Of a stretch of DNA of 64,000 bases, positions 25,227-34,610 are shown piece after piece. A program made the translations under genes and the position numbers. Each line of letters starts with the position of its first letter. Position 1 is the first letter of the stretch. Under the pieces are notes generated by a model. That model did no database searches. It had not been told where the DNA came from and saw only the letters and a program-made list of their open reading frames with translations. The stretch is from Streptomyces sp. H39-S7 (lineage in GTDB: Bacteria; Actinomycetota; Actinomycetes; Streptomycetales; Streptomycetaceae), in NCBI RefSeq assembly GCF_027158205.1, contig NZ_JAPVLU010000001.1, positions 186,001-250,000 on the forward strand, in the 5' to 3' direction.

Positions 25227-25313
25227 TCACCCGTTCGAGTGAAGACTGATCTGACGGACCGTGGAAAGCCGGGCTACCGGAACGTCGAGGTGCTGTTCAG
25301 GACGGGTGCCCGC

Positions 25314-26771
25314 TCAGAAGGGGAACCGGCTGCGGCCGTGCTGGATGGAGATCCACTGCACGGTGGTGAACGCGTCCACCGTGGCGTCGCCGTTGAGCCG
25401 TCCCACACCGGACGACTTCTCGCCGCCGAAGGGGACGATGGGCTCGTCCGCGATGGTGCCGTCGTTGACGTGCATCATGCCGGTGTCGACGCGCTGCGCG
25501 AACCGCACCCCGCGCTCGATGTCCCGGGTGTGCACGGCGCCGCTGAGCCCGAACGGGGTGTCGTTCGCGATCCGGACCGCCTCGTCCTCGCCGTCGAAGG
25601 GCACCACCAGGACCACGGGCCCGAACAGCTCGCGGCGCAGGATCGCGGCGTCCGCCGGGATGTCGCCGAGCACGGTGGGTGACACGACGGCGCCGTCGGC
25701 CTCACCGAGCAGCAGCGCCGTGGCGCCGGCCTCGATGGCCTGGGCGACCTCGGCCGTGATGCGCTCGGCCTGGAGGGTGTTGATCAGCGGGCCGATCTGG
25801 GTGGCCGGGTCGGCCGGGTCGCCGACGATCAGCGAGGCGGTCTTGGCGACGAACTTGCGGGTGAACTCCTCCTCCACCGAGCGGTCCACCAGCACCCGGT
25901 TGGCCGCCATGCAGACCTGGCCCTGGTGGGCGAAGCGGCTGAAGACCGCCGCGTCGACCGCGTACTCCACATCGGCGTCGTCCAGCACGACGAGCGCGCT
26001 GTTGCCGCCCATCTCCAGCACCGTCCGCTTGAAGTGCGAGGCGGCGACCGTGGCCACGTGCCGGCCCACGTGGTCGGAGCCGGTGAAGGAGATGACCTTG
26101 GGCACCGGGTGCTCGATGAAGCTGTCGCCGATCTCGGCGATGTCCGTGATGACGACGTTGAAGAGGCCGGAGGGGAGGCCCGCCTCCTCGAAGATGCGCG
26201 CGATCAGGGTGCCGCCGACCACCGGGGTGTTCTGGTGCGGCTTGAGCACCACCGCGTTGCCGAGCGCCAGCGCCGGGGCTATGGACTTCAGGCCGAGGAA
26301 GAGCGGGAAGTTGAACGGGCTGATCACCCCGACGACGCCGACCGGCTTCCGGTAGAGGCGGTTCTCCTTGCCGTCCACCGGGGAGGGCAGGATGCGACCC
26401 TCGGGGTGCAGCGCGAGCTGCATCGACTGCCGCAGCATGTCCTTGGTGAGCGCGAGCTCGAAGCCGGCCTTGAGGTACGTGCCGCCCAGCTCGGCGATGA
26501 TCGCCTCGGTGATCTCCGGCTCGCGCTCCTCGACCACCTTCAGCGCGCGCTCGAAGACCAGCCGGCGGGCGTACGGGTTGGTCGCGGCCCAGGCGGTCTG
26601 CGCCCGCTCCGCGGCCCGGTACGCCTGATCCACCTCGGCCTTCGTGGCCACCGTGATGGAGGCGAGTTTGTCCCCGTTGTAGGGATTGAAATCGACGATG
26701 TCCCAGGAGCCGGAGCCGGAGCGCCACTCACCGTCGATGTACTGCAGGGCCAACTCGGAGAAGTACGACAC
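25314..26771 (-). CDS. NAD(P)-dependent aldehyde dehydrogenase
   Basis: A 485-residue enzyme oxidising an aldehyde to the acid. Family landmarks are present: the cofactor-side Asn154 in SPFNFPLFLG, LKPHQNTP, the glycine motif FTGSDHVGR (~229-237), the general base Glu253 in VLEMGG, the nucleophile Cys287 in GQVCMAANR, and ELFGPVVLVVPF (~385). The sequence resembles the benzaldehyde/aromatic aldehyde branch, but the substrate cannot be fixed by eye. GTG 26771 has AAGGGA upstream. It lies 64 bp downstream of the XRE regulator on the same strand and may share its transcript. Confidence 0.92.
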   Translation of the reverse strand: MSYFSELALQYIDGEWRSGSGSWDIVDFNPYNGDKLASITVATKAEVDQAYRAAERAQTAWAATNPYARRLVFERALKVVEEREPEITEAIIAELGGTYLKAGFELALTKDMLRQSMQLALHPEGRILPSPVDGKENRLYRKPVGVVGVISPFNFPLFLGLKSIAPALALGNAVVLKPHQNTPVVGGTLIARIFEEAGLPSGLFNVVITDIAEIGDSFIEHPVPKVISFTGSDHVGRHVATVAASHFKRTVLEMGGNSALVVLDDADVEYAVDAAVFSRFAHQGQVCMAANRVLVDRSVEEEFTRKFVAKTASLIVGDPADPATQIGPLINTLQAERITAEVAQAIEAGATALLLGEADGAVVSPTVLGDIPADAAILRRELFGPVVLVVPFDGEDEAVRIANDTPFGLSGAVHTRDIERGVRFAQRVDTGMMHVNDGTIADEPIVPFGGEKSSGVGRLNGDATVDAFTTVQWISIQHGRSRFPF

Positions 26772-26835
26772 GTTATCCCTTTCGCGGTGGCCACTACGGC
26801 ACGCGCCAGTGATGCTGCGTCATATTACCTTCGTA

Positions 26836-27702
26836 TCAAGCCTGTTGATGGATCTTGTGCAGTCGCTCCAGTGAACGTTCGGCGGAAAGACTGTCCGCGC
26901 AGAGCCTTTCCATGGTCTTGCCGTAGAAGTCCACTTCCTCACGCTTGTCGATATACAGCGCACTGGTGAGCTGCTCCAGATAGACTAGGTCCGACAGGTC
27001 CGACTCCGGGAATCGCAGCAGGGTGAACGCGCCGCCGCCCGCCGCGTGGCCGCCGATCTCGAACGGCAGGACGTGGACGGTCACATTCGGCTGCTGCGCG
27101 ACCTCCATCAGATGGTTCAACTGCCCCCGCATGACGTCGCGCCCGCCGAAAGGCCGGTACAGCGCGCCCTCGTCCATGACGGCGACGAACCGCGGCGCCC
27201 GCTCGGAGACCAGCAGCTTCTGCCGTTCCATCCGCAGGCCGACCCGGCGCTCGATCTCGGACTTCGCCGCGCCCGGGTGGCCGAGCTCGACGACCGCTCG
27301 GGAGTATTCCTCGGTCTGCAACAGGCCGTGGATGAACTGGACTTCGAAGGTGCGGATCAGCGAGGCGGACTCCTCGAGGCCCACGTAGGTCTGGAACCAG
27401 GCCGGGAGGACGTCACCGTACCCGTGCCACCAGCCGGCCACGTTCGCCTCGCGCACGAGCCCGAGGAGCGCCGCGCGGTCCTCGTCGTCCACCACGTTGT
27501 AGAGGGTGAGGAGGTCCGCGACGTCCCGTTCCTTGAAGCTCACGCGCCCCAACTCCATGCGGCTGATCTTCGATTCGGACGCGCGGATCGAGTACCCGGC
27601 CGCCTCGCGGGTGATTCCTCCCGCTTCGCGGAGCCGCCGCAGCTGAGCTCCCAGCAGAATCCGTCGCACGATGGACCCGCCTCCCGGCTGCCCTGTGGTC
27701 AT
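26836..27702 (-). CDS. XRE-family regulator with DUF5753 (WhiJ/AbaA-like)
   Basis: A 288-residue regulator. The N-terminal XRE HTH (residues ~14-70) reads LLGAQLRRLREAGGITREAAGYSIRASESKISRMELGRVSF. The rest is DUF5753 (~100-280; EVQFIHGLLQTEEYSRAV, PNVTVHVLPFEIGGHAAGGGAFTLLRFPE, DLVYLEQLTSALYID). Streptomycetes carry many such proteins, usually beside a DUF397 protein and an RsbW-like ATPase, and some influence development or antibiotic production (WhiJ, Scr1). All three parts occur here. ATG 27702 has GGAG 10 nt upstream. The 12-bp-period array at 27785-27832 lies 83-130 bp upstream and is a candidate operator. Confidence 0.92.
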   Translation of the reverse strand: MTTGQPGGGSIVRRILLGAQLRRLREAGGITREAAGYSIRASESKISRMELGRVSFKERDVADLLTLYNVVDDEDRAALLGLVREANVAGWWHGYGDVLPAWFQTYVGLEESASLIRTFEVQFIHGLLQTEEYSRAVVELGHPGAAKSEIERRVGLRMERQKLLVSERAPRFVAVMDEGALYRPFGGRDVMRGQLNHLMEVAQQPNVTVHVLPFEIGGHAAGGGAFTLLRFPESDLSDLVYLEQLTSALYIDKREEVDFYGKTMERLCADSLSAERSLERLHKIHQQA

Positions 27703-27784
27703 TTACGTCACGCTCCGCCCCTAGGTCGTCAGCAGTCTGCCACCTTTGCGCTGCGTTGAGTACTCGTCCGGTCACACAGCACCA

Positions 27785-27832
27785 CACGTGCATCATTCCT
27801 TGCATCTGCACGTGCATCCGCCCTTGCATACC
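27785..27832. repeat. 12-bp-period repeat array between XRE and ATPase genes
   Basis: Two 24-bp direct repeats (27785-27808, 27809-27832), each starting CACGTGCATC and ending CCTTGCAT plus three or four bases. The array can be read as four 12-bp units with TGCAT in register: cacgtgcatcat, tccttgcatctg, cacgtgcatccg, cccttgcatacc. It contains the perfect palindrome TGCACGTGCA at 27807-27816. It occupies the divergent promoter region of the XRE and ATPase genes. A matching array lies upstream of the DUF397 gene. Confidence 0.85.
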
Positions 27833-27882
27833 GTGTGAGCGTTGGGGACCATGGTGTTCGTGCAGATACCCAGTGGGCGCGC

Positions 27883-28374
27883 ATGAGGACTGAGGCCGCA
27901 ACTGTGCTTGAGCCGTTATGGGATGGAGTGCTCGCCCCCGCGGGCCTTGCCGCGTCCAGCGGCGCCACGTGCGAGCTACCAGGACGCTTCGAAGCCGTCC
28001 GCGACGCCCGAAGATTCACCCGGACGACTCTGCAGAGCTGGGACCTGGCACCACTCTTCGACAGCATCGAGCTGGTCGCCTCGGAACTCGTCACCAACGC
28101 GCTGCGCTACGCCGTGCCGCCGGGCGCCGGCGGTGCACCGGTCCATCTCAGCCTGGTGCGCTGGACCTCGCGGGTGGTCTGTGCCGTTCGCGACCCCAGC
28201 GCCATCGGTCCGGTGGCCAGGACACCCGACTTCGTCGCGGAGTCCGGACGAGGGCTGCACCTCGTGGAGTCCTACAGCGAGACCTGGGGCTGGCATCCGC
28301 TCACCGGGGCGGGAAAAGTCGTCTGGGCCCTCTTCCATTCGCCGGTCGGAATGGCCGAAGACCCGTCGCTATAA
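27883..28374 (+). CDS. RsbW-like ATP-binding protein (HATPase_c_2)
   Basis: A 163-residue GHKL-type ATPase as found in anti-sigma kinases. The N-box is SIELVASELVTNALRYAV (Glu and Asn for ATP/Mg). The G boxes are weakly conserved (VRDPSAIG, ESGRGLHLVESYSETWGWHP) and the C-terminal strand is GKVVWALFH. Such proteins are the third member of the WhiJ/AbaA-type XRE-DUF397 clusters. The start is uncertain: ATG 27883 is chosen because the in-frame GTG at 27835 directly abuts the repeat array, but neither has a strong ribosome site. It is divergent from XRE and convergent, 12 bp apart, with DUF397. Confidence 0.85.
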   Translation: MRTEAATVLEPLWDGVLAPAGLAASSGATCELPGRFEAVRDARRFTRTTLQSWDLAPLFDSIELVASELVTNALRYAVPPGAGGAPVHLSLVRWTSRVVCAVRDPSAIGPVARTPDFVAESGRGLHLVESYSETWGWHPLTGAGKVVWALFHSPVGMAEDPSL

Positions 28375-28386
28375 GCGCATATACGG

Positions 28387-28620
28387 TCACATGAGGTGGT
28401 CGAACTCGCCATCCTTGACCCCGAGAATCAGTGATTCGATCTCGGCCCGCGTATATATCAACGCCGGTCCGTCCGGAAAGCGTGAATTGCGTACGGCCAC
28501 TTCACCGCCGGGCAGCCGCGCCAGCTCCACGCACGTACCGTTCGCGTTGCTGTGCAAACTCTTCTGCCAGACGACTCCCTGGAGATCTGTCGAGGCCATG
28601 CCATTGTGTGTCCGGCTCAT
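28387..28620 (-). CDS. DUF397 protein (BldB-related family)
   Basis: A 77-residue protein with the DUF397 core: LQGVVWQKSLHSNANGTCVELARLPGGEVAVRNSRFPDGPALIYTRAEI, then ILGVKDGEF. The family includes BldB and the small partners of XRE-DUF5753 regulators (for example Scr2). ATG 28620 has GGGGAG 6 nt upstream; an open frame to 28713 only reads through the promoter repeats. The array at 28687-28722 is 67-102 bp upstream. Confidence 0.92.
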   Translation of the reverse strand: MSRTHNGMASTDLQGVVWQKSLHSNANGTCVELARLPGGEVAVRNSRFPDGPALIYTRAEIESLILGVKDGEFDHLM

Positions 28621-28686
28621 AAGACGCTCCCCAAATTCCCCGTAACTGCCTTGGTGGGTAAGCCAGATGATAACCGGTTCCACCAG

Positions 28687-28722
28687 CACGTGCATGTGCA
28701 CGTGCATGCGCACGTGCAGTCA
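28687..28722. repeat. Three tandem 12-bp repeats upstream of DUF397 gene
   Basis: cacgtgcatgtg, cacgtgcatgcg and cacgtgcagtca lie head to tail. TGCACGTGCA (perfect palindrome) occurs at 28697-28706. The core CACGTGCAT and the 12-bp register are the same as in the array at 27785-27832, 0.9 kb away on the other side of the ATPase/DUF397 pair. A shared DNA-binding protein, most simply the XRE regulator, is inferred. Confidence 0.88.
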
Positions 28723-28857
28723 CTCACGGTGAGTACTGGCGGGCCCCTCCGCGGCCTCCGGGGGAAAACAAGAAGGGGTGCCCGGGGGGTCGGATACGAT
28801 ATTGACGGTCCGTAGAGCAATCACTCACCCCGCGTAACGAATTGGGAGCAGCCTGCA

Positions 28858-30588
28858 ATGGCTCGACACCTCATCACCAGCGCCCTGCCCTATATCAACG
28901 GGATCAAGCACTTGGGCAACATGGTGGGGTCGATGCTCCCGGCCGACGTCTACGCCCGCTACCTGCGCCAGACCGGGCACGACGTCCTCTACATCTGCGC
29001 CACCGACGAGCACGGCACTCCCGCCGAACTCGCCGCCAAGGAGGCCGGGCTGCCGGTCGACACCTTCTGCTCCGAGCAGCACCTGGCACAGAAGGCGATC
29101 TACGACGGCTTCGCGCTGCGCTTCGACCACTTCGGCCGCAGCTCCTCCCCGCAGAACCGCGAGCTGACCCAGCACTTCGCGCGCAGCCTCCAGGCCAACG
29201 GCTTCATCGAGGAACGCGCGATCCGCCAGGTCTACTCGCTCGCCGACGAGCGCTTCCTTCCCGACCGCTACATCGTCGGCACGTGCCCGCACTGCGGTTA
29301 CGACAAGGCCCGCGGCGACCAGTGCGAGAACTGCACCCGGGTGCTCGACCCCACGGACCTGATCGACCCGCGCTCCGCGATCAGCGGCAGCAGTGCGCTG
29401 GAGGTCCGCGAGACCAAGCACCTGTTCCTCCTGCAGTCGAAGCTGGCCGGCGAGGTCGAGGCGTGGATCGACGAGGTGGGCGGCGAATGGCCGACCCTCG
29501 CTTCCTCCATCGCCCGCAAGTGGCTCACCGAGGGTCTCCACGACCGCGCCATCACCCGCGACCTGGAGTGGGGTGTTCCGGTCCCTGCCGACACCTGGCC
29601 GGAACTGGCGGCGGACGGCAAGGTCTTCTACGTCTGGTTCGACGCGCCGATCGAGTACATCGGTTCCACGAAGGAGTGGGCGGACGCCGCTGCCGACGGG
29701 GAGACCCGGGACTGGAAGTCCTGGTGGTACGAGGCGGACGACGTCACCTACACCCAGTTCATGGCCAAGGACAACGTCCCGTTCCACACGGTGATGTTCC
29801 CGGCCACCGAACTGGGCACCCGCGAGCCGTGGAAGAAGGTCGACCACGTCAAGGCCTTCAACTGGCTGACGTACTACGGCGGGAAGTTCTCCACCAGCCA
29901 GCGCCGCGGCATCTTCACCGACGCCGCGCTGGAGCTGCTGCCGGCCGACTACTGGCGCTACTTCCTCATCGCCAACGCCCCGGAGTCCGACGACACCTCG
30001 TTCACCTGGGAGGTCTTCTCCTCCTCGGTGAACAAGGACCTCGCCGACACCCTGGGCAACTTCGTCAACCGCGTCCTGTCCTTCTCCCGCAAGCGCTTCG
30101 GTGACGACGTGCCGGCCGGCAGCGCGGCCGGCGAGGCCGAGGCGAAGCTCGGCGAGCAGATCGCCGGGCTCCTGGCCGAGTACGAGAGCCACCTGGAGAC
30201 CGTCCAGTTCCGCAAGGCCGCGGCCGCGCTGCGCGCCCTGTGGAGCGCGGGCAACTCCTACCTGGAGGAGAAGGCCCCCTGGATGGAGATCAAGACGGAC
30301 CCGGACGGCGCGGCCCTCACCCTGCGCACCGCGATGAACCTCATCCACCTGTACGCGGTGGTCTCCGAGCCGTTCATCCCGTCCTCGTCCGCCGCGATGC
30401 GCAGCGCCTTCGCCCTCGCCGACGACAACCGGACCTGGGTCAGCCAGGACGAGGCCAGGTCCCTCGCGTTCCTGCCGCCCGGCACGCCGTTCACCGTCCC
30501 GCCGGTGCTCTTCGCCAAGATCACCGAAGAGGACCTCGACACCTACCGCGAGCGCTTCGGCGGCAACCCGGACGACGCCGCCGCGTAA
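28858..30588 (+). CDS. metG: Methionyl-tRNA synthetase
   Basis: A 576-residue class I synthetase that charges tRNA-Met. The HIGH-type motif is IKHLGN (residues 16-21). A zinc knuckle is present as [17 protein letters not shown]. The tRNA/active-site region includes DAPIEYIGS, and the KMSKS-equivalent is KFSTS at 343-347, followed by QRRG. The C-terminal helical anticodon-binding domain ends at about 540 and there is no C-terminal EMAP-like dimerisation domain. GGGAG precedes ATG 28858 by 9 nt. It is monocistronic, ending at the shared terminator 30595-30644. Confidence 0.96.
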   Translation: MARHLITSALPYINGIKHLGNMVGSMLPADVYARYLRQTGHDVLYICATDEHGTPAELAAKEAGLPVDTFCSEQHLAQKAIYDGFALRFDHFGRSSSPQNRELTQHFARSLQANGFIEERAIRQVYSLADERFLPDRYIVGTCPHCGYDKARGDQCENCTRVLDPTDLIDPRSAISGSSALEVRETKHLFLLQSKLAGEVEAWIDEVGGEWPTLASSIARKWLTEGLHDRAITRDLEWGVPVPADTWPELAADGKVFYVWFDAPIEYIGSTKEWADAAADGETRDWKSWWYEADDVTYTQFMAKDNVPFHTVMFPATELGTREPWKKVDHVKAFNWLTYYGGKFSTSQRRGIFTDAALELLPADYWRYFLIANAPESDDTSFTWEVFSSSVNKDLADTLGNFVNRVLSFSRKRFGDDVPAGSAAGEAEAKLGEQIAGLLAEYESHLETVQFRKAAAALRALWSAGNSYLEEKAPWMEIKTDPDGAALTLRTAMNLIHLYAVVSEPFIPSSSAAMRSAFALADDNRTWVSQDEARSLAFLPPGTPFTVPPVLFAKITEEDLDTYRERFGGNPDDAAA

Positions 30589-30594
30589 CGCCTG

Positions 30595-30644
30595 GCACAT
30601 GACGAAGGCCGCCCCGGTCCATCGGGGCGGCCTTCGTCATGTGC
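30595..30644. terminator. 22-bp bidirectional terminator between metG and aspS
   Basis: A perfect 22-bp inverted repeat (30595-30616 with 30623-30644) with a 6-nt loop, starting 6 nt after the metG stop and ending 10 nt before the aspS stop on the other strand. Confidence 0.93.
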
Positions 30645-30654
30645 GGGGCAGAAC

Positions 30655-32421
30655 TCAGACCTTCGGCTGCGGCTTGCGGAGCTGGATGTGCAGCTCGCGC
30701 AGCCGGCTCTCCTCGACCTCGCTCGGCGCGCCCATGAGCAGGTCCTGGGCGTGCTGGTTGAGCGGGAACGCGATGGTCTCGCGGATGTTCGGCTCGTCCG
30801 CGAGCAGCATGACCATGCGGTCCACGCCCGGGGCGATGCCGCCGTGCGGCGGGGCGCCGAAGTGGAAGGCGCGCAGCATGCCGCCGAACTCCTTCTCCAC
30901 GGTCGCCTGGTCGTAGCCGGCGATCTCGAACGCCTTGTACATGACCGCGGGCTCGTGGTTCCGGATCGCGCCGGAGGACAGCTCGATGCCGTTGCAGACG
31001 ATGTCGTACTGCCACGCGAGGATGTCGAGCGGGTCCTTGGTCTCCAGCGCCTCCAGGCCGCCCTGCGGCATGGAGAACGGGTTGTGGGAGAACTCGATCG
31101 CGCCGGTGTCCTCGTTCTTCTCGAACATCGGGAAGTCGACGACCCAGCAGAAGCGGAAGACGTTCTCCTCGAAGTGGCCGGCGCGCTTGGCGGCCTCGAC
31201 GCGGACGGCCGCCATGATCTTGGAGACCTCGGCGAACTCGCCGGCGCCGAAGAAGATCGCGTGGCCGGGCTTGGCGTCGACGGCGGCCAGCAGGGCCTTG
31301 ACGTCGTCCTCGGTCAGGAACTTGGCGATCGGGCCGGTCAGCGCGTTGTCCTCGCCGACGCGGACCCAGGCCAGGCCCTTGGCGCCCTGTTCGACCGCGT
31401 ACTCGCCCATCTGGTCGAAGAACTTCCGCGGCTGGCCCGCGGTGTCCGGCACGGCCAGCGCGCGCACGTGCTTGTCGGCGAAGGCCTTGAAGCCGGAGCC
31501 GGCGAAGACGTCCGAGACGTCGACGAGTTCGAGCTTGGCGCGCAGGTCCGGCTTGTCGTTGCCGTACTTGAGCATCGACTCGCGCAGCGGGATGCGCGGG
31601 AAGGGCGAGGTGACCTCGCGGCCGCCGCCGTACTGGGTGAAGAGGTCGGTCATGACCTTCTCGATGACGCCGAAGACGTCCTCCTGCTCGACGAAGCTCA
31701 TCTCGATGTCGAGCTGGTAGAACTCACCGGGCGAGCGGTCGGCCCGGGAGTCCTCGTCGCGGAAGCACGGCGCGATCTGGAAGTAGCGGTCGAAGCCCGC
31801 GATCATCAGCAGCTGCTTGAACTGCTGCGGGGCCTGCGGCAGCGCGTAGAACCGGCCGGCGTGCACCCGCGAGGGCACCAGGAAGTCGCGGGCGCCCTCG
31901 GGGGAGGTGGCCGACAGGATCGGGGTGGCCAGCTCGTTGAAGCCGAGCGCCGTCATCTCCTTGCGGAGGAAGGAGATGACGTCCGAGCGCAGCATGATGT
32001 TCTTGTGCATGCGCTGCCGGCGCAGGTCCAGGAAGCGGTTGGTGAGCCGCGCCTCCTCGTTGGCGTTGTCCTCCGGGAAGACCGGGAAGGGCAGCGGGTC
32101 GGCGGCGCCGAGCACCTCCAGGGAGGTGACGTCGATCTCGATCTCGCCGGTCGGCAGGTCCGGGTTCACGTTCTCGGCGGTGCGCGCGAGCACCCGGCCG
32201 TCGACGCGGACGACGGATTCCTTGGACTGGCTGCTGAGCTGCTCGTACGCGGGCGAGCCCGGCCGGGCGACCAGCTGGACGAATCCGTAGTGGTCCCGGA
32301 GGTCGACGAAGAGCACACCGCCCAGATCGCGGCGATTGTGCAGCCACCCGGACAGGCGGACGTCGGTGTCGACGTCAGTGGCGCGCAGCTCGCCGCAGGT
32401 GTGGGACCGGTACCGATGCAT
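30655..32421 (-). CDS. aspS: Aspartyl-tRNA synthetase
   Basis: A 588-residue class IIb synthetase of the bacterial type. The N-terminal OB-fold anticodon-binding domain is clear ([31 protein letters not shown]). The catalytic core has motif 2 ([24 protein letters not shown]), the bacterial GAD insertion at ~300-400, and motif 3 ([19 protein letters not shown]). The tail includes [15 protein letters not shown]. Only a weak ribosome site (TTGGAT) precedes ATG 32421. Actinobacterial AspRS can be discriminating or not depending on whether AsnRS is present, which cannot be told here. Confidence 0.96.
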   Translation of the reverse strand: MHRYRSHTCGELRATDVDTDVRLSGWLHNRRDLGGVLFVDLRDHYGFVQLVARPGSPAYEQLSSQSKESVVRVDGRVLARTAENVNPDLPTGEIEIDVTSLEVLGAADPLPFPVFPEDNANEEARLTNRFLDLRRQRMHKNIMLRSDVISFLRKEMTALGFNELATPILSATSPEGARDFLVPSRVHAGRFYALPQAPQQFKQLLMIAGFDRYFQIAPCFRDEDSRADRSPGEFYQLDIEMSFVEQEDVFGVIEKVMTDLFTQYGGGREVTSPFPRIPLRESMLKYGNDKPDLRAKLELVDVSDVFAGSGFKAFADKHVRALAVPDTAGQPRKFFDQMGEYAVEQGAKGLAWVRVGEDNALTGPIAKFLTEDDVKALLAAVDAKPGHAIFFGAGEFAEVSKIMAAVRVEAAKRAGHFEENVFRFCWVVDFPMFEKNEDTGAIEFSHNPFSMPQGGLEALETKDPLDILAWQYDIVCNGIELSSGAIRNHEPAVMYKAFEIAGYDQATVEKEFGGMLRAFHFGAPPHGGIAPGVDRMVMLLADEPNIRETIAFPLNQHAQDLLMGAPSEVEESRLRELHIQLRKPQPKV

Positions 32422-32529
32422 CGTTCATCCAAGTCGTCGGATTTCGGTGAAGGAGCCCGGAAGGGGCCCGTCACAGCCTACCGGCGCCGGGACGTCCACC
32501 CCCATTCGTATGACTCGCCCAAACCCTCT

Positions 32530-32541
32530 TAAACTGTCCTA
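32530..32541 (+). promoter_or_regulatory. Candidate leaderless promoter of second SpoIIE-type gene
   Basis: TAAACT (32530-32535) lies 6 nt before ATG 32542 and no ribosome site is present. This is the spacing expected when transcription starts at or next to the start codon. Confidence 0.5.
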
Positions 32542-34602
32542 ATGCGCACCGAGGAGGTTCTGGCCGCCGTCGGCACAGGGCTGTGGCACTGGGACGAGAC
32601 GGCCGGCACCGTGGGGCTGGACGCGACGGCCGCCGCGCTCCTGGGCTTTCCCGAGGAGGCGGTCACGTCCCGGTCGTCCGCCGTGCGCGCGTGCCTGCAT
32701 GCCGAGGACTACGTGGCCCTGAGCGGCGGAGTCGCCCTCGCCCGCGCCGAGGGCACCGTGATGGAGTCCCTGCTGCGGGTGGTGAGCGACGACGGCGGCA
32801 TCGTGCGGACGGTGCGGATCAGGATGCGGCCGACCGGCCCGCTCACGATGGCCGGCACGCTGCACGAGACGCGTGCCGCCGCCTCGGGCCGTGCGCCGCA
32901 CTCCGGGGACTGGCGGCGGGCCCGGGAGGCCTTCCTGCTGGACGCGGGACGGGCGCTGGCGGAGGCGGACAGCACGGCCGAGGTGCTGCGGGTCGCCGCG
33001 ACGCTGTCCATGCCGGGATTCTCGCCCGACGGCCTGGCCGTCTTCGGCGTCCGGGGCGACCGGCTGTCGATCATCGGGCACCATGGCCACTCCGTCGGCA
33101 CCGACGGACCGTTCATGGACATGCCGATGGGCACCGAGTACCCGGCCGCGCTGGTGGTCCGCACCGGCCGGGCCATCTACCTGCCGACCCCCGAGGCCTA
33201 CGAGCAGCGCTTCCCGGCGACCTGGCCGCTCGCCAAGCCCTTCGGCCGCTCCTCCTGGGCCTTCCTGCCGCTGGTGGTCGCCGGCAACACGATCGGCGCG
33301 TGGATGGCGGCCTTCCGCGAGGCGGTCGACTTCACCCCCGACGAGCGCTCCGTCCTGACCACCGTCGCCCGGATGCTCGCCCAGGCGCTGTCCCGCGCCC
33401 ACCTGCACGAATCCGAGCGGGAGCTCTCCGACGGGCTGCAGCGCACCATGCTCCCCACCCGGGGACCGGGCATCGAGGGCATGACCGTCGCTGCCCGCTA
33501 CGTGCCCACCGGCGGCGGCCTGCAGGTCGGCGGCGACTGGTACGACGCGATCGACCTGCCCTCCGGCCGTACCGCCCTGGTCATCGGCGACGTGCAGGGC
33601 CATGACGTACGCGCCGCCGGACTCATGGGCCAGCTGCGGATCGCGCTGCGCGCCTACGCCGCCGAGGGCCACCACCCGGACGCGGTGCTGTCGCGCACCT
33701 CGCGGTTCCTCGCCGGGCTCAGCGACCCCGACCACGGCGACGACGACCGGTTCGCGACGTGCCTCTATCTGGAGGCGGACCCGGTGACCGGCACCCTGGA
33801 CGTGGTCAGGGCCGGGCACCCGGAGCCCGCCATCCGGATGGCCGACGGCACCACGATCATCCGCCGCACGGCCGGCGGCCTGCCGCTGGGCATCGCCCCC
33901 GACAGCGACTACCCCACGACCCGGCTGGTGCTGGAGCCGGGCGAAGTGCTGCTGATCTGCACCGACGGGCTGATCGAGACCGGCGGCCACGACCTGGACA
34001 CCGGCTGGCAGCGGCTGCGCGCCGCGATGCAGTCCGGTCCCTCGGACGATCTGGAGGCGCTCGCCGACCATCTGGTGCGGACCGTGCACGGCCCGGCGTC
34101 GCACCACTCCACCGGTCCGCTCGCCGACCGCCGCGAGGACGACATCGCGCTGATGCTGCTGCGCCGCGACCTGGACGGGCCCACCTGCGACGTGCCGGGG
34201 CGCCGGACGGTGCTGACCGTCTCGCAGAGCGCGCCGCGGCAGATCCGCGAGGCGCGCCACGAGATCCGCGCGCTGCTGCACGACTGGACCGTCCCCGACC
34301 AGGTGGACGCGGCGGTGCTGCTGGTCTCGGAGCTGATCACCAATGTCCTGGTGCACACCGACGAGGACGCGCTGCTGAACGCCAGCCTCCTCGGGGTGCC
34401 GGGCAGGCGCCGGCTGCGGATCGACGTGGGCGATCGCAGCGACGACATGCCGCATCGCCGGAGCCCCGGCGAGATGGCCTCGTCGGGGCGCGGGCTGCTG
34501 CTGATCGAAAGCCTGGCGGACGCCTGGGGTGTCGATCCCCGGGGTGACGGCAAGGCGATCTGGTTCGAGATCCACGAGACGGCCGCAGCGGACCGCCCAT
34601 GA
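32542..34602 (+). CDS. SpoIIE/RsbU-type PP2C phosphatase with PAS, GAF and ATPase domains
   Basis: A 686-residue paralogue of the protein at 20961-23090. A short PAS-like N-terminus (GTGLWHWDETAGTVGLDATAAALLGFP) is followed by a GAF domain (~130-290) and a SpoIIE phosphatase domain (~305-545; VGGDWYDAIDL, VIGDVQGHD, LLICTDGLIE, REDDIALMLLR). A HATPase_c domain (~560-680) has ELITNVLVHT and SSGRGLLLIESL. Likely role: reset of STAS anti-anti-sigma factors in response to an unknown signal sensed by GAF/PAS. It appears leaderless. It runs convergent to pirin, ending 8 bp before its stop. Confidence 0.92.
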   Translation: MRTEEVLAAVGTGLWHWDETAGTVGLDATAAALLGFPEEAVTSRSSAVRACLHAEDYVALSGGVALARAEGTVMESLLRVVSDDGGIVRTVRIRMRPTGPLTMAGTLHETRAAASGRAPHSGDWRRAREAFLLDAGRALAEADSTAEVLRVAATLSMPGFSPDGLAVFGVRGDRLSIIGHHGHSVGTDGPFMDMPMGTEYPAALVVRTGRAIYLPTPEAYEQRFPATWPLAKPFGRSSWAFLPLVVAGNTIGAWMAAFREAVDFTPDERSVLTTVARMLAQALSRAHLHESERELSDGLQRTMLPTRGPGIEGMTVAARYVPTGGGLQVGGDWYDAIDLPSGRTALVIGDVQGHDVRAAGLMGQLRIALRAYAAEGHHPDAVLSRTSRFLAGLSDPDHGDDDRFATCLYLEADPVTGTLDVVRAGHPEPAIRMADGTTIIRRTAGGLPLGIAPDSDYPTTRLVLEPGEVLLICTDGLIETGGHDLDTGWQRLRAAMQSGPSDDLEALADHLVRTVHGPASHHSTGPLADRREDDIALMLLRRDLDGPTCDVPGRRTVLTVSQSAPRQIREARHEIRALLHDWTVPDQVDAAVLLVSELITNVLVHTDEDALLNASLLGVPGRRRLRIDVGDRSDDMPHRRSPGEMASSGRGLLLIESLADAWGVDPRGDGKAIWFEIHETAAADRP

Positions 34603-34610
34603 TCAGCGGG

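Noticed and set aside
27851..27886. Eleven-codon open frame (ATG GTG TTC ... TGA) whose stop overlaps ATG 27883 and could be a leader peptide
   Set aside because: No strong ribosome site and no attenuator-type hairpins; the overlap can arise by chance. Kept only as a remark on the uncertain start of the ATPase gene.
29884..29898. Degenerate KMSKS motif (KFSTS) in methionyl-tRNA synthetase as a sign of inactivation
   Set aside because: All other catalytic and zinc motifs are intact, it appears to be the only metG in view, and similar KFS forms are known in bacterial enzymes.
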